Below are positions 24,290-35,732 of a stretch of 64,000 nucleotides of DNA, in pieces. Origin of the DNA: Plantago ovata (Eukaryota > Streptophyta > Magnoliopsida > Lamiales > Plantaginaceae); contig CM051455.1 of the NCBI GenBank assembly GCA_028274465.1, positions 134,760,096 to 134,824,095 of the forward strand, read 5' to 3'. A program made the translations under genes and the position numbers. Position 1 is the first letter of the stretch, and each line of letters opens with the position of its first letter. The notes under the pieces were generated by a model. That model was given only the letters and a program-made list of their open reading frames with translations, searched no databases and was not told the origin of the DNA.

Positions 24290-25461
24290 AAATGCCTTGT
24301 TTGGTTGTAAGGGGATTTGTAACGTATTTTGAATTTCGCGATGGGGATTTCGTAAATTGTGCGAGGTAGTTATAACTTCCAAATTGAATTTACAATGCTA
24401 CCCTTTTAATTGAATTCTTTTGTTCTTCCTGATGATGGGTGAATGGTAAAATTACCCTTTTTCAAAATTACCGAATACAATGATGACAAGCTAAAAAAGG
24501 CACTAAGGTGTGACCAGAGCGTCGGAAAGCAAACTGGACTACACGGTTCTTCGCATGGTGCCCAAGAATTTCCATGAATATATCAACTTTCTCCTCAACT
24601 TTGGCATATTTCCCATCCATCAAACCACCCCTGGTTCTTAGTAGCCAACAAAACTGCCTAAAAGCGTACATGTTCATTCGGAGAACATTCTTACAATATG
24701 TGTCGTTTGTCAAGGTTAACCGCTTCATGTGACCGCTATTATATCCCTTGCAAAACCACCCGCTAGTTCCTGGCCTCCCGCAACCCCTTCTCGATCAAGT
24801 ACTTCGTTCCACACAAGATCGAAAAGTATCTCCCTTGTCGAGTGGAGTTTGTAAATCTTCACAAATTGCTCAACCACCCCCTCGTATACCATAGCAGTTG
24901 ACTACGTGTACACCAAATTTTAATATTTATTATTATTAAATAAATGATGATAATATGAACTCTAATTTTGATATAAAAAAAATATTTTTTTTTAAAGTTT
25001 AATTAAGAGAGAAGTAGGAGTCGGAGATGGAGTGCTCCAAATATAACCAAGAGTGATCTTTATTTATAGATCTCGAAAAAATAAAGTCGTTGGTGATTTT
25101 TATTTGTTTTTGCATTTTTATTTTTGAAGTTATGACCGTTTTAAAATAAAGGATGGCGTCACTTTCCTGTGTGAACACGTCTCTTGTCTGGTCGTGGTTT
25201 TTAAGTTAATCTTAACTAATCTCGGGGGGCATAAATGTAAAACCATTTAATGCCCAAATCCCTCAAATTGAAATCCCTCAAAATACCTAGTCCACATGGT
25301 ATTTGTAAATCACTTAAAGACGAGAGCCCGCATGATGAGGGATTTGACAAATCTCTAGCCCGACGGGCTTTGTTTTTGCAACCAAACAAGGGTTTTCGAG
25401 GGATTTGATAAAAAAACGTCACACAAATCCCTCCCAAACCCCTTCAACCAAACGCACACTA
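24290..25461 (-). mobile_element. decayed PIF/Harbinger element
   Basis: The left edge CTTGTTTGGTTGTAAGGGGA and the complement of the right edge GCGTTTGGTTGAAGGGGTTT are inverted repeats, with further GAGGGATTTG-type subterminal words on both sides (also 24190-24290, so the true left end may lie further out). Inside is a fragment of a Harbinger transposase. Exact ends and the expected 3-bp duplication (TAA/TTA) are not certain. Confidence 0.6.
24468..24728 (-). pseudogene. Harbinger transposase N-terminal region (DUF8040-like) relic
   Basis: The 86-codon frame contains YCKNVLRMNMYAFRQFCWLL, GGLMDGKYAKVEEKVDIFME and HHAKNRVVQFAFRRSGHT. This is the helical N-terminal domain that precedes the nuclease in plant PIF/Harbinger transposases. 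The DDE nuclease itself is absent. Plus-strand DNA from 24729 to 24900 (upstream on the minus strand) has a further possible frame (EGVVEQFVKIYKLHS) that I cannot assign. Confidence 0.7.
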
Positions 25462-25766
25462 AATCTTTCCTAAACTACATTGAAAAAGGAAAAATAAAAA
25501 TATTTTAAATTTTCACCACATACTTTAATTATCGACACATAAATATTATAGTATCTGAAATTGAAGAAACGCTTTCAGAGCCCAAGAAGCGGATCTGCGT
25601 CCACCATTGGTAAATGGGCTGACAATGTTCTGGAGTAGTTAAAACAAACAAGAAATCGGAATCTGCTACTCCCTCCTATCTTTTATAATTGACGTTTTGG
25701 CTATTTTACAATCTTCAAAATAATTATTGTTTTAGCTTGTTTGCATTAATTGTCTATACTACTATT
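25462..25766. other. intergenic
   Basis: No gene. A CTACTCCCTCCTATC motif near 25668 resembles a Stowaway/Tourist-type MITE terminus without a visible partner. Confidence 0.3.
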
Positions 25767-26091
25767 AGAACATTCATTATGGTTGGGGTTTAATTAGAGG
25801 GCTTTTATCATATAAGCTTCACAAAATCTCCATTTAAATGAAGTCTCCAATGTTTTGGGGTTTAATTGGAGTTTTTTTTTTTTTTTTTTCTTCGTGGATC
25901 CCATATTATATCTCATCTAAATGTAGTTGATTTTCTATGTAGGTCACATATTTGGGGTTTAAATTGAGGCTACTAATTAGTAGCCCATTTCCATGGGCTA
26001 CTACTTTGTAGCCCCCTGGAGGTTATTTGGGGCTTAATTGAAAATTTTAACTTCAATTAAGCCACTTTGTAGCCTCATAAGGAATGCTCTT
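25767..26091. mobile_element. hAT-like MITE (about 325 bp)
   Basis: It begins AGAACATTCATTATGGTTGG and ends with the complement AGAGCATTCCTTATGAGGCT, an imperfect terminal inverted repeat. Internal GGGGTTTAATTGGAG / GGGGTTTAAATTGAGG words recur in opposite halves. The flanking octamers CTACTATT and TAGGTATT are only partly alike, so the target duplication is decayed or the ends are a base or two off. Confidence 0.55.
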
Positions 26092-26404
26092 AGGTATTAA
26101 CTATTATTAGCTACTATGATAACCGGATATTATGATTGCCCAAGTTATTTTACTATAAATAGGCCTCCTAATTGTCTATAAATAGGGAATAACTACTTTC
26201 ATTAATACATGTGCAATGTGCAAATTAAACAATTTAATAATGTAATGATATTTAAAACCACAAAGTCTACCAAAATCTCTAGCCAAGAATCGGATTCTGC
26301 TAGTACAATATCTTTGTCTTTTGCATCTAGCTGTGGATTGTGATAATTTTGAGTAGCTTTACTAGTTGTTTAGCAAAATCACCATTAGTCATATAACTCG
26401 GTAA

Positions 26405-27335
26405 TGATCTTGTTTGAGGAAATTAGTGTCTTCTATTTTTACACCATCAAAAGGATTCGCAATTGCACCGATGTGATTACAAGAGTTTACACTGTGCGCC
26501 ATGTTTTGCATCACATCGCAAATTAGATCCTAATTAAAAAAAAAAAAAATTAGAAAAAAAATTAACAAAAATTACAATATCTCTAAAGCATACATTTTAG
26601 AACCTGTCCTTTTGCAGTGTGATGTCCTTTAATTGATCCCAAACATAAAAACTTGAACGTAGTCTAGGGTTGTGATTTATGATCGAGTAAGAGTTTATGA
26701 GAGATTAGTGTGACATAAAATAGTTCCTACGTTTTCATGAAAAAAAATTACTACCAATTAGTGATTTTGCTAAAGATATCATATTGTTCTCTATGTTAGG
26801 TTACAGACCCAGTCAAAACGGCACAAAGAGGACGAGAGACCAAGAGGCTGGACCCGTTCGTGCAGTCTATACAGATATTTTGTACGACTTTGAGCTACTC
26901 GAGCCCGTGAAAAATGTGGGATATAGCTTGTTAGTTTAAAGGGTTCCCTACTTTAAATGTATTAATGCAGTAGCATAGAACAAGAAATCTCTCTATTTTT
27001 ATTATGTATTGCATGCGATCGGTTTTTGATATACATAATTATTACTAACATTTTCCTCAGTGTCAATTTTGCTTGAGGAAATTCGGTCTTTCATTTAGTA
27101 AACCATCAAATGCTACTAGAAACTGGATCGATGGTATTACAACTTACAAGCTTTTTCATTTTGCGCCACATGTTTTGCATGATATCGAAAATTAGATCCT
27201 GATTAAAAAATTGAATTAACAAAAATTACGATATCTAAAGCATATATTCTAGAACCTATCCTTTGGCAATGTGATGTTCTTTAATTGATCTTGAGCATGA
27301 AAACTTGAGAACAGTCTAATGTTATTGAGGTTTAT
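26405..27335. repeat. diverged direct repeat, about 270-bp units 660 bp apart
   Basis: Unit one (about 26405-26672) and unit two (about 27063-27335) share an ordered series of words: TTGAGGAAATT, ACCATCAAA, GCGCCA-ATGTTTTGCAT, AAATTAGATCCT, TTAACAAAAATTAC, AAAGCATA, AGAACCT-TCCTTT, and GTGATGT-CTTTAATTGATC. Identity is about 75-80 percent by eye. No coding potential; the spacer 26673-27062 is also non-coding. Nature unknown; an old tandem duplication or two copies of a non-autonomous element. Confidence 0.65.
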
Positions 27336-27719
27336 TATCTTCATATCCGACAACATAAGGCAAGGCCGTGTTATTTGCTACTAATATTGTTATTGTAATG
27401 GGTTGAAACTTGAAAACAAGTGATAGTACCTAGGCCTGGCAATTCAGATCCGATCCGCAGATTCTGATCCGATTCGGACCGGACCAATCCGAGTCCGGAC
27501 CAATTTCTAAGCTAGCGGATTCCAGGCGGTCCGGGTCCATTTGGTCCGGATCGGATTGGACCAAAGTCCAAGGATCAACGGATCAACTTTTAATCCGAAC
27601 GCCCAACCTAAATGAAGTACAATTGGGCCCCTTTTATTTCCAAGTTGAAGAGTTTTACAATGACAGGTAACAATGATACCAAAAAAATAAATAAAAAAAG
27701 ACATTAAAATTTAATAAGC
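27336..27719. other. 3' flank of the second STP gene with a GGTCCGG-rich MITE-like stretch
   Basis: Positions about 27432-27612 contain overlapping GGATCCG/GGTCCGG words starting at TAGGCCTGGCAATTC and ending near CGAACGCCCAACCTA, so the outer TAGG is inverted. The composition resembles the 181-bp hAT MITE in the other STP gene and the relic near 15.9 kb. No target duplication was found. Confidence 0.4.
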
Positions 27720-29440
27720 TTATCCCTCATTCCTTTTGGCAATCACCTGTTGTTTACTCCCTACAATTTTCATCCAAAACCAGTGCTCTCTCCAGATCTT
27801 CTCCATCTGTTCGATTGGCAAATTCTTCGTCTCAGGCAGGAGCAAGTACACGAATACAGTCATCACAGCTACCCAGCCTCCGAAGAAGAAGAAAATCCCC
27901 GCCTTAAAATGACACAACATTGACAAAAATGTCTGACCAACAAGAAAAGTGAACAAAAAGTTCACTGCAACCGAAATACTTTGCCCTGCTGATCGAATTT
28001 CGAGAGGGAAAATCTCGCTCGGAATCAACCATCCCAGCGGTCCCCATGATATACCGAATCCAGCAACATATACACTGATCAAGACCAAAACAAGAACAGA
28101 ATGGCCTTGGCTAAGTGCATTATGATCCCCTAACTTTGCTGCCATTATGGCTCCAACAAGCATTTGTGAGATGAACATTAGGATACCTCCATTTATCAAT
28201 AGGAACCTTCTCCCGACTCTATCGACTAATAGCATTGATATGAACGTCGTAACTATACCAACGACTCCCGTCACCACTGGAGACATCAGAGCCGCACTTT
28301 CACCAAAGCCTATTGTACGGAAAAGTATTGGCGCGTAGAATGCTATCACATTGATTCCGGTCACTTGTTGGAAAAACGGGATCGCTAGTGACATTACAAA
28401 CTGAGGCCTATACTTAATACTAAGGATGTTTTTATATGGATTTTTTACTGTGTTGGACATTTCGCTAGCGCTGATTAAATCATCTAGTTCTGCTTGCACA
28501 TCATTAGTCCCTCGGACTCGTTGCAGCATACGTTTAGCTTCTTCATGTTTGTTGCTTCGCTGGATTAGGCTGTTTGGCGTTTCGGGGAGTAAAATTGAAC
28601 CTATAGTTAAAGCGGAGGCTGGAACCGCAGCCAACACTAGTGAAAGCCTCCAGCCCCAACCGGGTTTTATCTTTTCCGTACCATAGTTTATCAGGTTTGC
28701 TGCCAACGCTCCTATACCGACACTGAACTGAAAACTGTTGTTGAAGGCTCCCCTGTATTTAGGCGGTGCCATTTCAGATAGATAGAGAGGAACTGCCTGC
28801 AAAGAGCTAGCCGTAGGTGCAACTGATTAATGTAATAAAATTTTCACTATAAACACATTGTTCAGAAGCATACCTGGTTAGCAAAACCGACACCTACACC
28901 GAGTAAAACCCTTCCAAAAATAAGCATGTATATAGTCACAGCTGCACCATTTAGGGCTGCGCCAGCAAGAAAAGCAACTCCACCGATAAGGATTGATGGT
29001 TTTCGGCCATAGGCACGAGTGACAATTGAGGCGCAAAACGTAGCAATTAGGCCAGCCAAGTAGAGTGAGGAAGTGAATAGTGTCAATAACTGACTATCGA
29101 ATTTACAGTAGTTGCTAATCTTAGTGTCGTTTTTCATCCTGATAAACACTTGTGGAAAAAACCTTTTCAAGAATGGATCCATGGAGGTTACTCCACCTAA
29201 ACATGTACAAGCAGTTATATAATCAAATTGTCAATAAAACTTCAACCTGTCTCAAGAATTTGATCAGGTATCATCTAAAAGATCGAACTTATAGCACAAA
29301 TTATGTGTACCTGAAATACCGATGTCATAGCCGAAGATGACTCCTCCCATGGAAGCCATAACACAGGATAACACCACAAACAGCGTAACCTTTCCATTGT
29401 ATTGGCCGCCTCCGGTTGTAATCGCAAATCCGCCTGCCAT
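27720..29440 (-). CDS. sugar transport protein (STP), hexose/H+ symporter, three exons
   Basis: On the minus strand exons 29440-29311, 29196-28874 and 28796-27720 join in phase to 509 residues, the usual STP length. Twelve-helix plasma-membrane H+/monosaccharide symporter. Signatures: [16 protein letters not shown], the lid cysteine in [71 protein letters not shown], lid partner SMLCHFK and [11 protein letters not shown]. The start MAGGFAI is the classic STP N-terminus. Exon 2 is 323 bp, exactly as in the first STP gene, and both introns are at identical positions and phases, but proteins differ at many sites and introns are short here (114 and 77 bp). The two genes lie in opposite orientation 12.6 kb apart. 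Confidence 0.93.
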
Positions 29441-29530
29441 ATCTTAAAACAGAACTGCAGTATGCAGAGAGTATTTTGCTAATGAATAAGGAGTGTCAAT
29501 GATAGCTTGAGACACTAGCTAACATGAGTA

Positions 29531-30379
29531 CGTACAAAATATCAACATTTGCTGGTCCATCTGATGTAAGGAAAATTTGACATACTTCACTATCAGACAA
29601 GAAAAACTTTGAACTTTCATTGGCTTGATACAACTTCAGATCTTATCATCATCACAATATATAATTAGTATTGATGTGATTTTGACTTTTCACCAGATTT
29701 CACAACTTAAATTCATTGGTTAAGACAGGATCGGGTTGAAGCCTTGAACTGAGTTCGCCCAATTTTCCAAACTCAACATGCCTAATTGTAGCCCCCAAAT
29801 TGATTGAGTTGGTGCCCTAAGTTGGTACGACACCGTTTCAACAGATATCTGCATTTTAAGCACTGCTACGTGTTTTAATCTCAGCCAATGTCATCCAACG
29901 GATGCTGCTATCCGAGTTCTTCATCAGTTCCCAAATTCCTGTTGCAATTTTTGTAGTTTCCATGTATTTTCTCCTCAATTTACTCCCTGTCGTATTTTTG
30001 ATTATTATTTTTAGGAGCAAGAATAGTAACATATAGCTCAATTTTGAGTGACCAGCCGGTAAACTTAGATTATACTGTACTTCAAAAATATTATCACAGT
30101 TATACAAGACAATAAATTAGTACCTACAAATTATTACACGAAGAATGGAAATGAAATATGTGTGTGAGACTCGCATATTCTGAAACGGAACACATACTCA
30201 CACACACCCAAATATGACTCTGACTCAGAATATGGAAACGCCACAAATGATGGATACAGAGCTTAGTTTGATGAAGATGTTGGAATTTTGATGCTTATGA
30301 AGGACACTGTAAGGCCAGTTATGTACCGGATCTCCAAAGATTGTAAAACTACATTTAGAGGCGCTCTGCATTTATTCTT
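29531..30379. repeat. direct repeat A, copy 1 (849 bp)
   Basis: Nearly identical (about nine differences seen by eye) to 36779-38307 once the solo LTR in that copy is removed. It starts at CGTACAAAATATCAACATTT and ends at CTGCATTTATTCTT. It includes a minus-strand frame (29856-30107) preserved in both copies, with METTKIATGIWELMKNSDSS; I do not recognise it. The copies flank the NLR gene on both sides. Confidence 0.92.
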
Positions 30380-30857
30380 CTGCCTTGACAAATTCAAGTC
30401 GATTCAAACCCTTCGTGATCGAAACAGAGAAAGTCACGAGATTGACCATTACAACATGCCAATAAAATTAGGAAATTAAAGGGGATGGACAACTGGAGAA
30501 GGTAAATTCTTTCAAGCAACTTATGAAAAAATCAACGCACAAATACACAATATTGTAAATTATCCATATGAAAGATGAGCGACGATCGTCCAAATTTATC
30601 ATTTAAGACTTAAGATGCATGAAGCATATTCGTCTATGCTGAAAGCTAGCAGCCGACCTGCGATAGCCTGTAGCATTCATCCTTATTACCAGAAATTTAA
30701 TTCAAACAAACAGACAATTAAATTTGCATAAAATATACTTCCGCAGAGATTGGTGATCTGTGGGCGAATACAGAAGGGCTCATTTCCGCCTGTGCTAGGC
30801 ACAATCTTTGCATCTGTATATACACCAACCGTCGGGAACACCCACAGAAGATTCAAA
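30380..30857. other. 3' region of the NLR gene with a decayed second ZZ piece
   Basis: The region follows the predicted stop at 30858. Positions 30798-30835 match 31381-31419 inside the ZZ exon at about 32 of 39 bases with one base missing, so a second, frame-broken ZZ fragment survives here. On the minus strand this second ZZ core reads VYRCKDCA in one frame. The remaining DNA to 30380 shows no gene. Confidence 0.5.
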
Positions 30858-33800
30858 TTACTGTAGAGATGTGGTCTTGCTTGCTTCATCTGCAAGTGGC
30901 AACGATGAACATGAGCTAAAAGGAGGAAAAAAAGTTGACATAGTGGTAAAACGGAACAACAAAAGGTTTAAGATGTAAAATTACTAATTTGATTGAAAGG
31001 GGAAACAGAAAAAACAATAAATATAGCACTTAGAAATTCGAATATTACATGCAACCCATAAAGGCAGGCTCTCTATCCTGATGCACGCTGCCACGCTCTC
31101 AAGTATTAATGTTTTGCCATAATCCGTTATCATGATTAAAAAAATTCTCTAAATGATATGGAGTATATGGTTTGTCTAGGTTAGTGATGGTTTCTATAAT
31201 TTCATTCTGTAGAAACCGGGTAACAGAGAGTAATTAAAACGATCTATAAAGAAAGAGACATATGTTGCATTAACCTGGTTTAAACGTTGATGTCCGAATT
31301 TCAAACTCGTGCATGTCAGTATGGTCAGAAACAACCCCTGATGAGTAGCATTCTTCGCACAGGTCAAAGCCAAAACGCACGGTGCAATCTTTGCATTTGT
31401 ATCTAACACCAACTATCGGTTTCTTCTCACAATAATCACAGGTGACTGTAAAATGTACTGCAGAAATTTGGCCTTGGTTTAACTGCACAATCAAAGAGGA
31501 AACTTGAGAAAAAGGTGAAACCGCATTAGTTTGGTAATAAAGATAACTAACAAATTCTCTAGCGCTTGGGAGTTTACTCATCATAACTTCCTGGGGCCCA
31601 GGGTGTTGTTTTTGTTCTTTATAGATCCCTTAAACCTTATGCTTCTAATAAAGACATTGCCACTCACGTTGTTTTATAATAGAACTATCAACTATAGAAG
31701 TATGCACACTTGACAACAAGCTTCCTAGCTAGTTTTCAAAGACTGATCCAATCAGTAGATTTATTCACCAGGACGAAATTTTCAAAACTACAGATTTGCG
31801 AATCAAATCATAATAAGCTAATATGTACAACATATTTATACACAAAGTAACCCAATTGCCTATTTATTATGTTCAACTGACTTTACGTACTCAGAGGATG
31901 GTACTAGACATGTAATTTGAGATGCGGGAGACAGAACTCTATACAGACATGATATATAGTACAGCATATACCTCATTCTCTTCAGAAATTCCATCAAGAG
32001 CAGTGAGGACCGCAAAATCACGGAATACGACTTGGACCATGGACTTGTCCCCGACGGGCTCCAAATTTGTCGCCATTTCTGGGTTCTTTTCTAGCCAGTC
32101 AGGATTCTACATAAACCCCACAAGTAAATAACAGTACTATATCACGTATAAGTATGTTGACGTGCGTATGGTATAACAAAACTTTTTTTTTTTTAGAAAA
32201 ATATTGATGTTTTTATGTAAAAAAAAAAACGATGTTATATATGTTGTTCTCATCGTCAAGATATTAAAAGAATTAATGTCTGACATACTATTTTATTCAT
32301 GTGTTGGGTGATCAATTGAAGGAGCTGGAAGTTGTAAGCCTCATCATCTGTCTTCCAGTCAATGAGAAGTGGAAGATATGAGTAGGAGGACGACCCAAAT
32401 TCGTCCTGCATATATTTCAACAAGAAAAATATATTTTTATTTATATATATACAAAATTCTCAATTAATTTGTAACGGAAAGAATAAACATACTGGCAGTT
32501 TATTCATGCGTTGTTGGGTGATCAATTGAAGAAGCCGGAGGTTGTAGGTCTCATCATCTGTCTTCCAGTCAATGAGATGTGGAAGATCATTGTAGGACAC
32601 AAATTCTTCCTGTAAATATAAGTGATATAAATATCTGAAATGCAATTCAACAAGTTAATTTCAGCAATTCTACATAATTGCCGATAGTGATGTACCTCAT
32701 CCCACCAGTCTCCAAGACGGAGGCGTAAGCGTTGAACCTTGACAGATACATATTCGACTTCTTTCACAACATTAATAGCCCTTCTAAACGAGTAGCTCAA
32801 TGGCTTGCCCTTGTCTGCCTGCAATGCCATGGTGTAGGCAACATCAACAGCTTCATACATCACATCTCGTATATGTTTCACCAATTCCTTTAGCCTCTCG
32901 TCAGTTCTCTCCTTGGTTGTGTATCTAAGAAAAGCCTGCAATTCACGAAGGTTGTCCTCGTACTTCTCTACCATGACACTGGTTTCATGGTGCAGATAAT
33001 TGTTGTAATAGAAGAAGTTAAATAGGATACAGAGCACTGATTTGATGATAACGGAAGAGTTATGTGCACAAAAGAAGAAGTCACTGCAAGGTCCAATACA
33101 ACAACATATGAGTTCCACAAGTATTCATAATAAATTAAATCAAGAATATTATGACAAGTAATAACCTTGGTAATTCAACTTCAATGCCATTGTTTTCCAT
33201 GCTTCTTTGCTCCACTATTAGTTGCCTCACCGATGATTCAAGAGAAAACCTACAAAATTTTGCAGAGATAAACTGAAGAGTTGCTATATCTCCAATGGCC
33301 AGAGGAATTTCCTTGAGCCTCCGAAGATTATACAAAGTCAGCCTCTCAAGTCTTGGAAAATGGCTACAATCAGCTTCCCACTGCTGAAAAGACATGTGTC
33401 GAAGATGCAAGGCTCTCAAATGACAGAATTCTCCTTCATTTGGTCTCCACTCTCTACCGCAAAAGGCATCATTCTGCAGCCGAAGTACTTCAAGGTTAGG
33501 CAATGAACCCACCATCGTCATCTCTTCCCAAGGAAGTTTACAACCATCTAAAGTCAACTTTCTGAGTGATTGTGGAAGAGAAAAATCCATTGCAGAAATC
33601 TTTCCACACACAGAGAAACTCAATGATTCAAGCTTACATAGCTGGGCAAGATTATGAAGACAGTAGTATGACCAATCTACTGTACTTTCAGACCCTTTCG
33701 TATACGTTATCTTCAATTTTTTCAGGTTTGGAATTCTTTTGACCACCTCTTCACTAACCTTGAAACAATGTACATGCCAGAGTGTCTGCAATTCCGCAAG

Positions 33801-35732
33801 AACACAACGTGCTTGTTGAGTAACATGGTTCTCAGCAGTTGGAAGAGGATCTGGCAAGACAACTTGTTTAATGAGTAGATGTCTAAATTCTGACATCTCC
33901 CATATCTCAGGTGGAAGAACAACTGGTTTATTCGCTGGAGTTTCATTTATCCATAGAGTTTGTAGATTTTGAAACATGAATATTTTTGCAAGAGATGCAG
34001 AAAAGGCACAAGTATCCATGGCTTGAGATGCTGATAAATGAATATACCGTAAACGAAAATCCAACAAATCGTAATCAGCACCTCGATGAACCCATTTATT
34101 TTCCCACTTGGAACTGCACAAGTCCAAGCAAGAATGTCGCCTGAAGAATTCTGGCAGAGAAATCCTACACTCACCGTTAGAATTGTTCCCTCTGATAAGA
34201 GTACGATCATTCTCGACTCCACAGTGGAGAAATTGATGTTCATGAGCTTTTCTAATGCATAGATCATGTAAGAGATCATGCATATGGAAACATAACATTT
34301 TTCCAGTTGACCCTCGCCTGCAAACAGAAATTAGATTTCTTTCGACTAGATCAGTTAGATACTCCATTACTGTATCTTCAAAGCATTTATCTCTAAGTGG
34401 TTTTAGAATTCCATCAACAATCCATATCCTGATAATCTCAGCAGCAGGAAAAACATTGGACTTTCTGATGCATGCCAAGAAAAGAAAGAAAGCTTTAAGA
34501 TATATCGGTAAGTTATCATAACTTAGAGATAGTATCTTTAGACACTGGCTATCAGTTTCAGAATGTAGGGTTGATATTAAATGTTCTGCAACTTTCTCCC
34601 ATGACTCCTTTGTCATGTCTGACTTTGTAAGTAGCCCCGCAATCAAGCTAATTGCTAAAGGCAAACCTTGACAACTGACAGCAATTCTCTTCCCAACATC
34701 CTCCAATGCAGAAGGACATCCATTCTGCCCAAAAACCTTTCTCGCTAGTAGGTTCCAACTTTCATTGCGATTTAAATAACTCAACTTATATGAATCACCT
34801 GAGCCGATATGAGAAGCCAGAGGAAGAATCCTAGTAGTGAAAATGATCCTACTTCCATTGTCATTTTTGGGAAAGAATCTTCCTATTGTATTCCAATGCT
34901 CAACGGTCCAAATATCGTCTAGCACTATAAGGTAGCGTCTACCAATTAGAATCTTATACAACTTATCCCCTAATTCATGGTTACCCAAGTGTGGACTTAT
35001 ACTATTCTCATGGACACTATTAAGCTCATGCAGAAAACTTTGAAGGATATCATGCACAGCGTATGAACTGCATGATTGAGATAGTGTTGCCCATAGACGA
35101 ATTTGAAAATGGTCCACAATAAGTTTTGTATCATAAACATTTTTAGCCAAAGTAGTCTTACCAATGCCTCCTGGGCCAACAATAGGAAGTATCTGAAGAG
35201 TGGATTCATGACCCGTGATTCGCTCCATGACCTTGACCAAGTGCTTATCAAATCCGATCATGGTTGTGTTGTCCACCACACTACGTGCAGATCTTGATGG
35301 ATTAGCAGGTGGTACATAATTAGTCGTTAGTTGAGCTGCATTTTCTGTGACATCCTTCATAATCTCCATGGCCTTCTCCTTAATGGACTTGAACTCATTC
35401 ACGATACGATGCACATCTTCCTCTGGAAAGAGTTGCGAGCTGTAATCCGCCTGGTATCCATGCTTTCTAAGCATCTGATTCTGATCCATTGCATGGCTAT
35501 CGATCATACAATCTGCTTCCAAAGCCACATATTTGGTTCTTATCTCCAATTTAAGAATTTGTTGACGGCTTATTTGGGAATTATGATGTTCTTCAAAAAA
35601 ATGAAGGAGGAATGTGGCTATTTCTTTCAGATATTCAATCTGGAATTTTTCCGGAAAAAGGAGAGAAGAACGGTGCTGATACCGCTCAATGTTAGAGATG
35701 AGAGAAAGTAGAGGTACATAAGCGGATGCCAT
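30858..35732 (-). CDS. CC-NBS-LRR immune receptor with C-terminal second coiled coil and ZZ zinc finger (predicted fusion)
   Basis: Minus-strand exons 35732-33166, 33083-32696, 32609-32493, 32405-32289, 32106-31972, 31482-31275 and 30889-30858 join without a frame break to 1187 residues. Exon 1 alone is a full NLR of R1/Rx type: CC region 1-130, P-loop GPGGIGKTTLAKNVYD (186-201), kinase-2 YLIVLDDIW, RNBS-B GSRIIFTTR, GLPLA, MHD motif FHMHDLLHD (483-491), then LRRs to about 840. Exon 2 adds an Rx-N-like helix bundle (NLRELQAFLRYTTKERTDER, DVMYEAVDVAY). Exons 3 and 4 are 39-codon duplicates (LIDWKTDDE). Exon 6 holds a ZZ finger: CDYC, CKDC, CEEC, HTDMH. NLRs sense pathogen effectors; extra domains often act as decoys. 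If exon 1 is unspliced it ends ten codons later, so two separate genes remain possible. Confidence 0.75.
31275..31482 (-). other. ZZ-type zinc finger exon of the NLR gene
   Basis: The exon is 208 bp, bordered by TTGTGCAG and CCAG/GTTAATG. It encodes Cys pairs at residues 15/18, 30/33 and 42/45 and two histidines at 54 and 58 of the exon, the complete ligand set of a ZZ domain. The wording VGVRYKCKDCTVRFGFDLC is closest, from memory, to the C-terminal ZZ of the plant N-degron ligase PRT1. A search is needed to confirm the nearest family. Confidence 0.8.
32289..32609 (-). repeat. tandem exon duplication (two 117-bp exons)
   Basis: Exons 32609-32493 and 32405-32289 are each exactly 117 bp, phase 0 at both ends, and share LIDWKTDDE-YN--LLQLITQ--MNK. 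Both start with (E/D)EF and both are followed by GTATGT donors. The 87-bp intron between them looks like the flanking introns. Confidence 0.85.

Noticed and set aside
31194-31412. Alternative minus-strand frame over the ZZ exon
   Set aside because: Shadow frame; the ZZ frame has all metal ligands and consistent splice borders.
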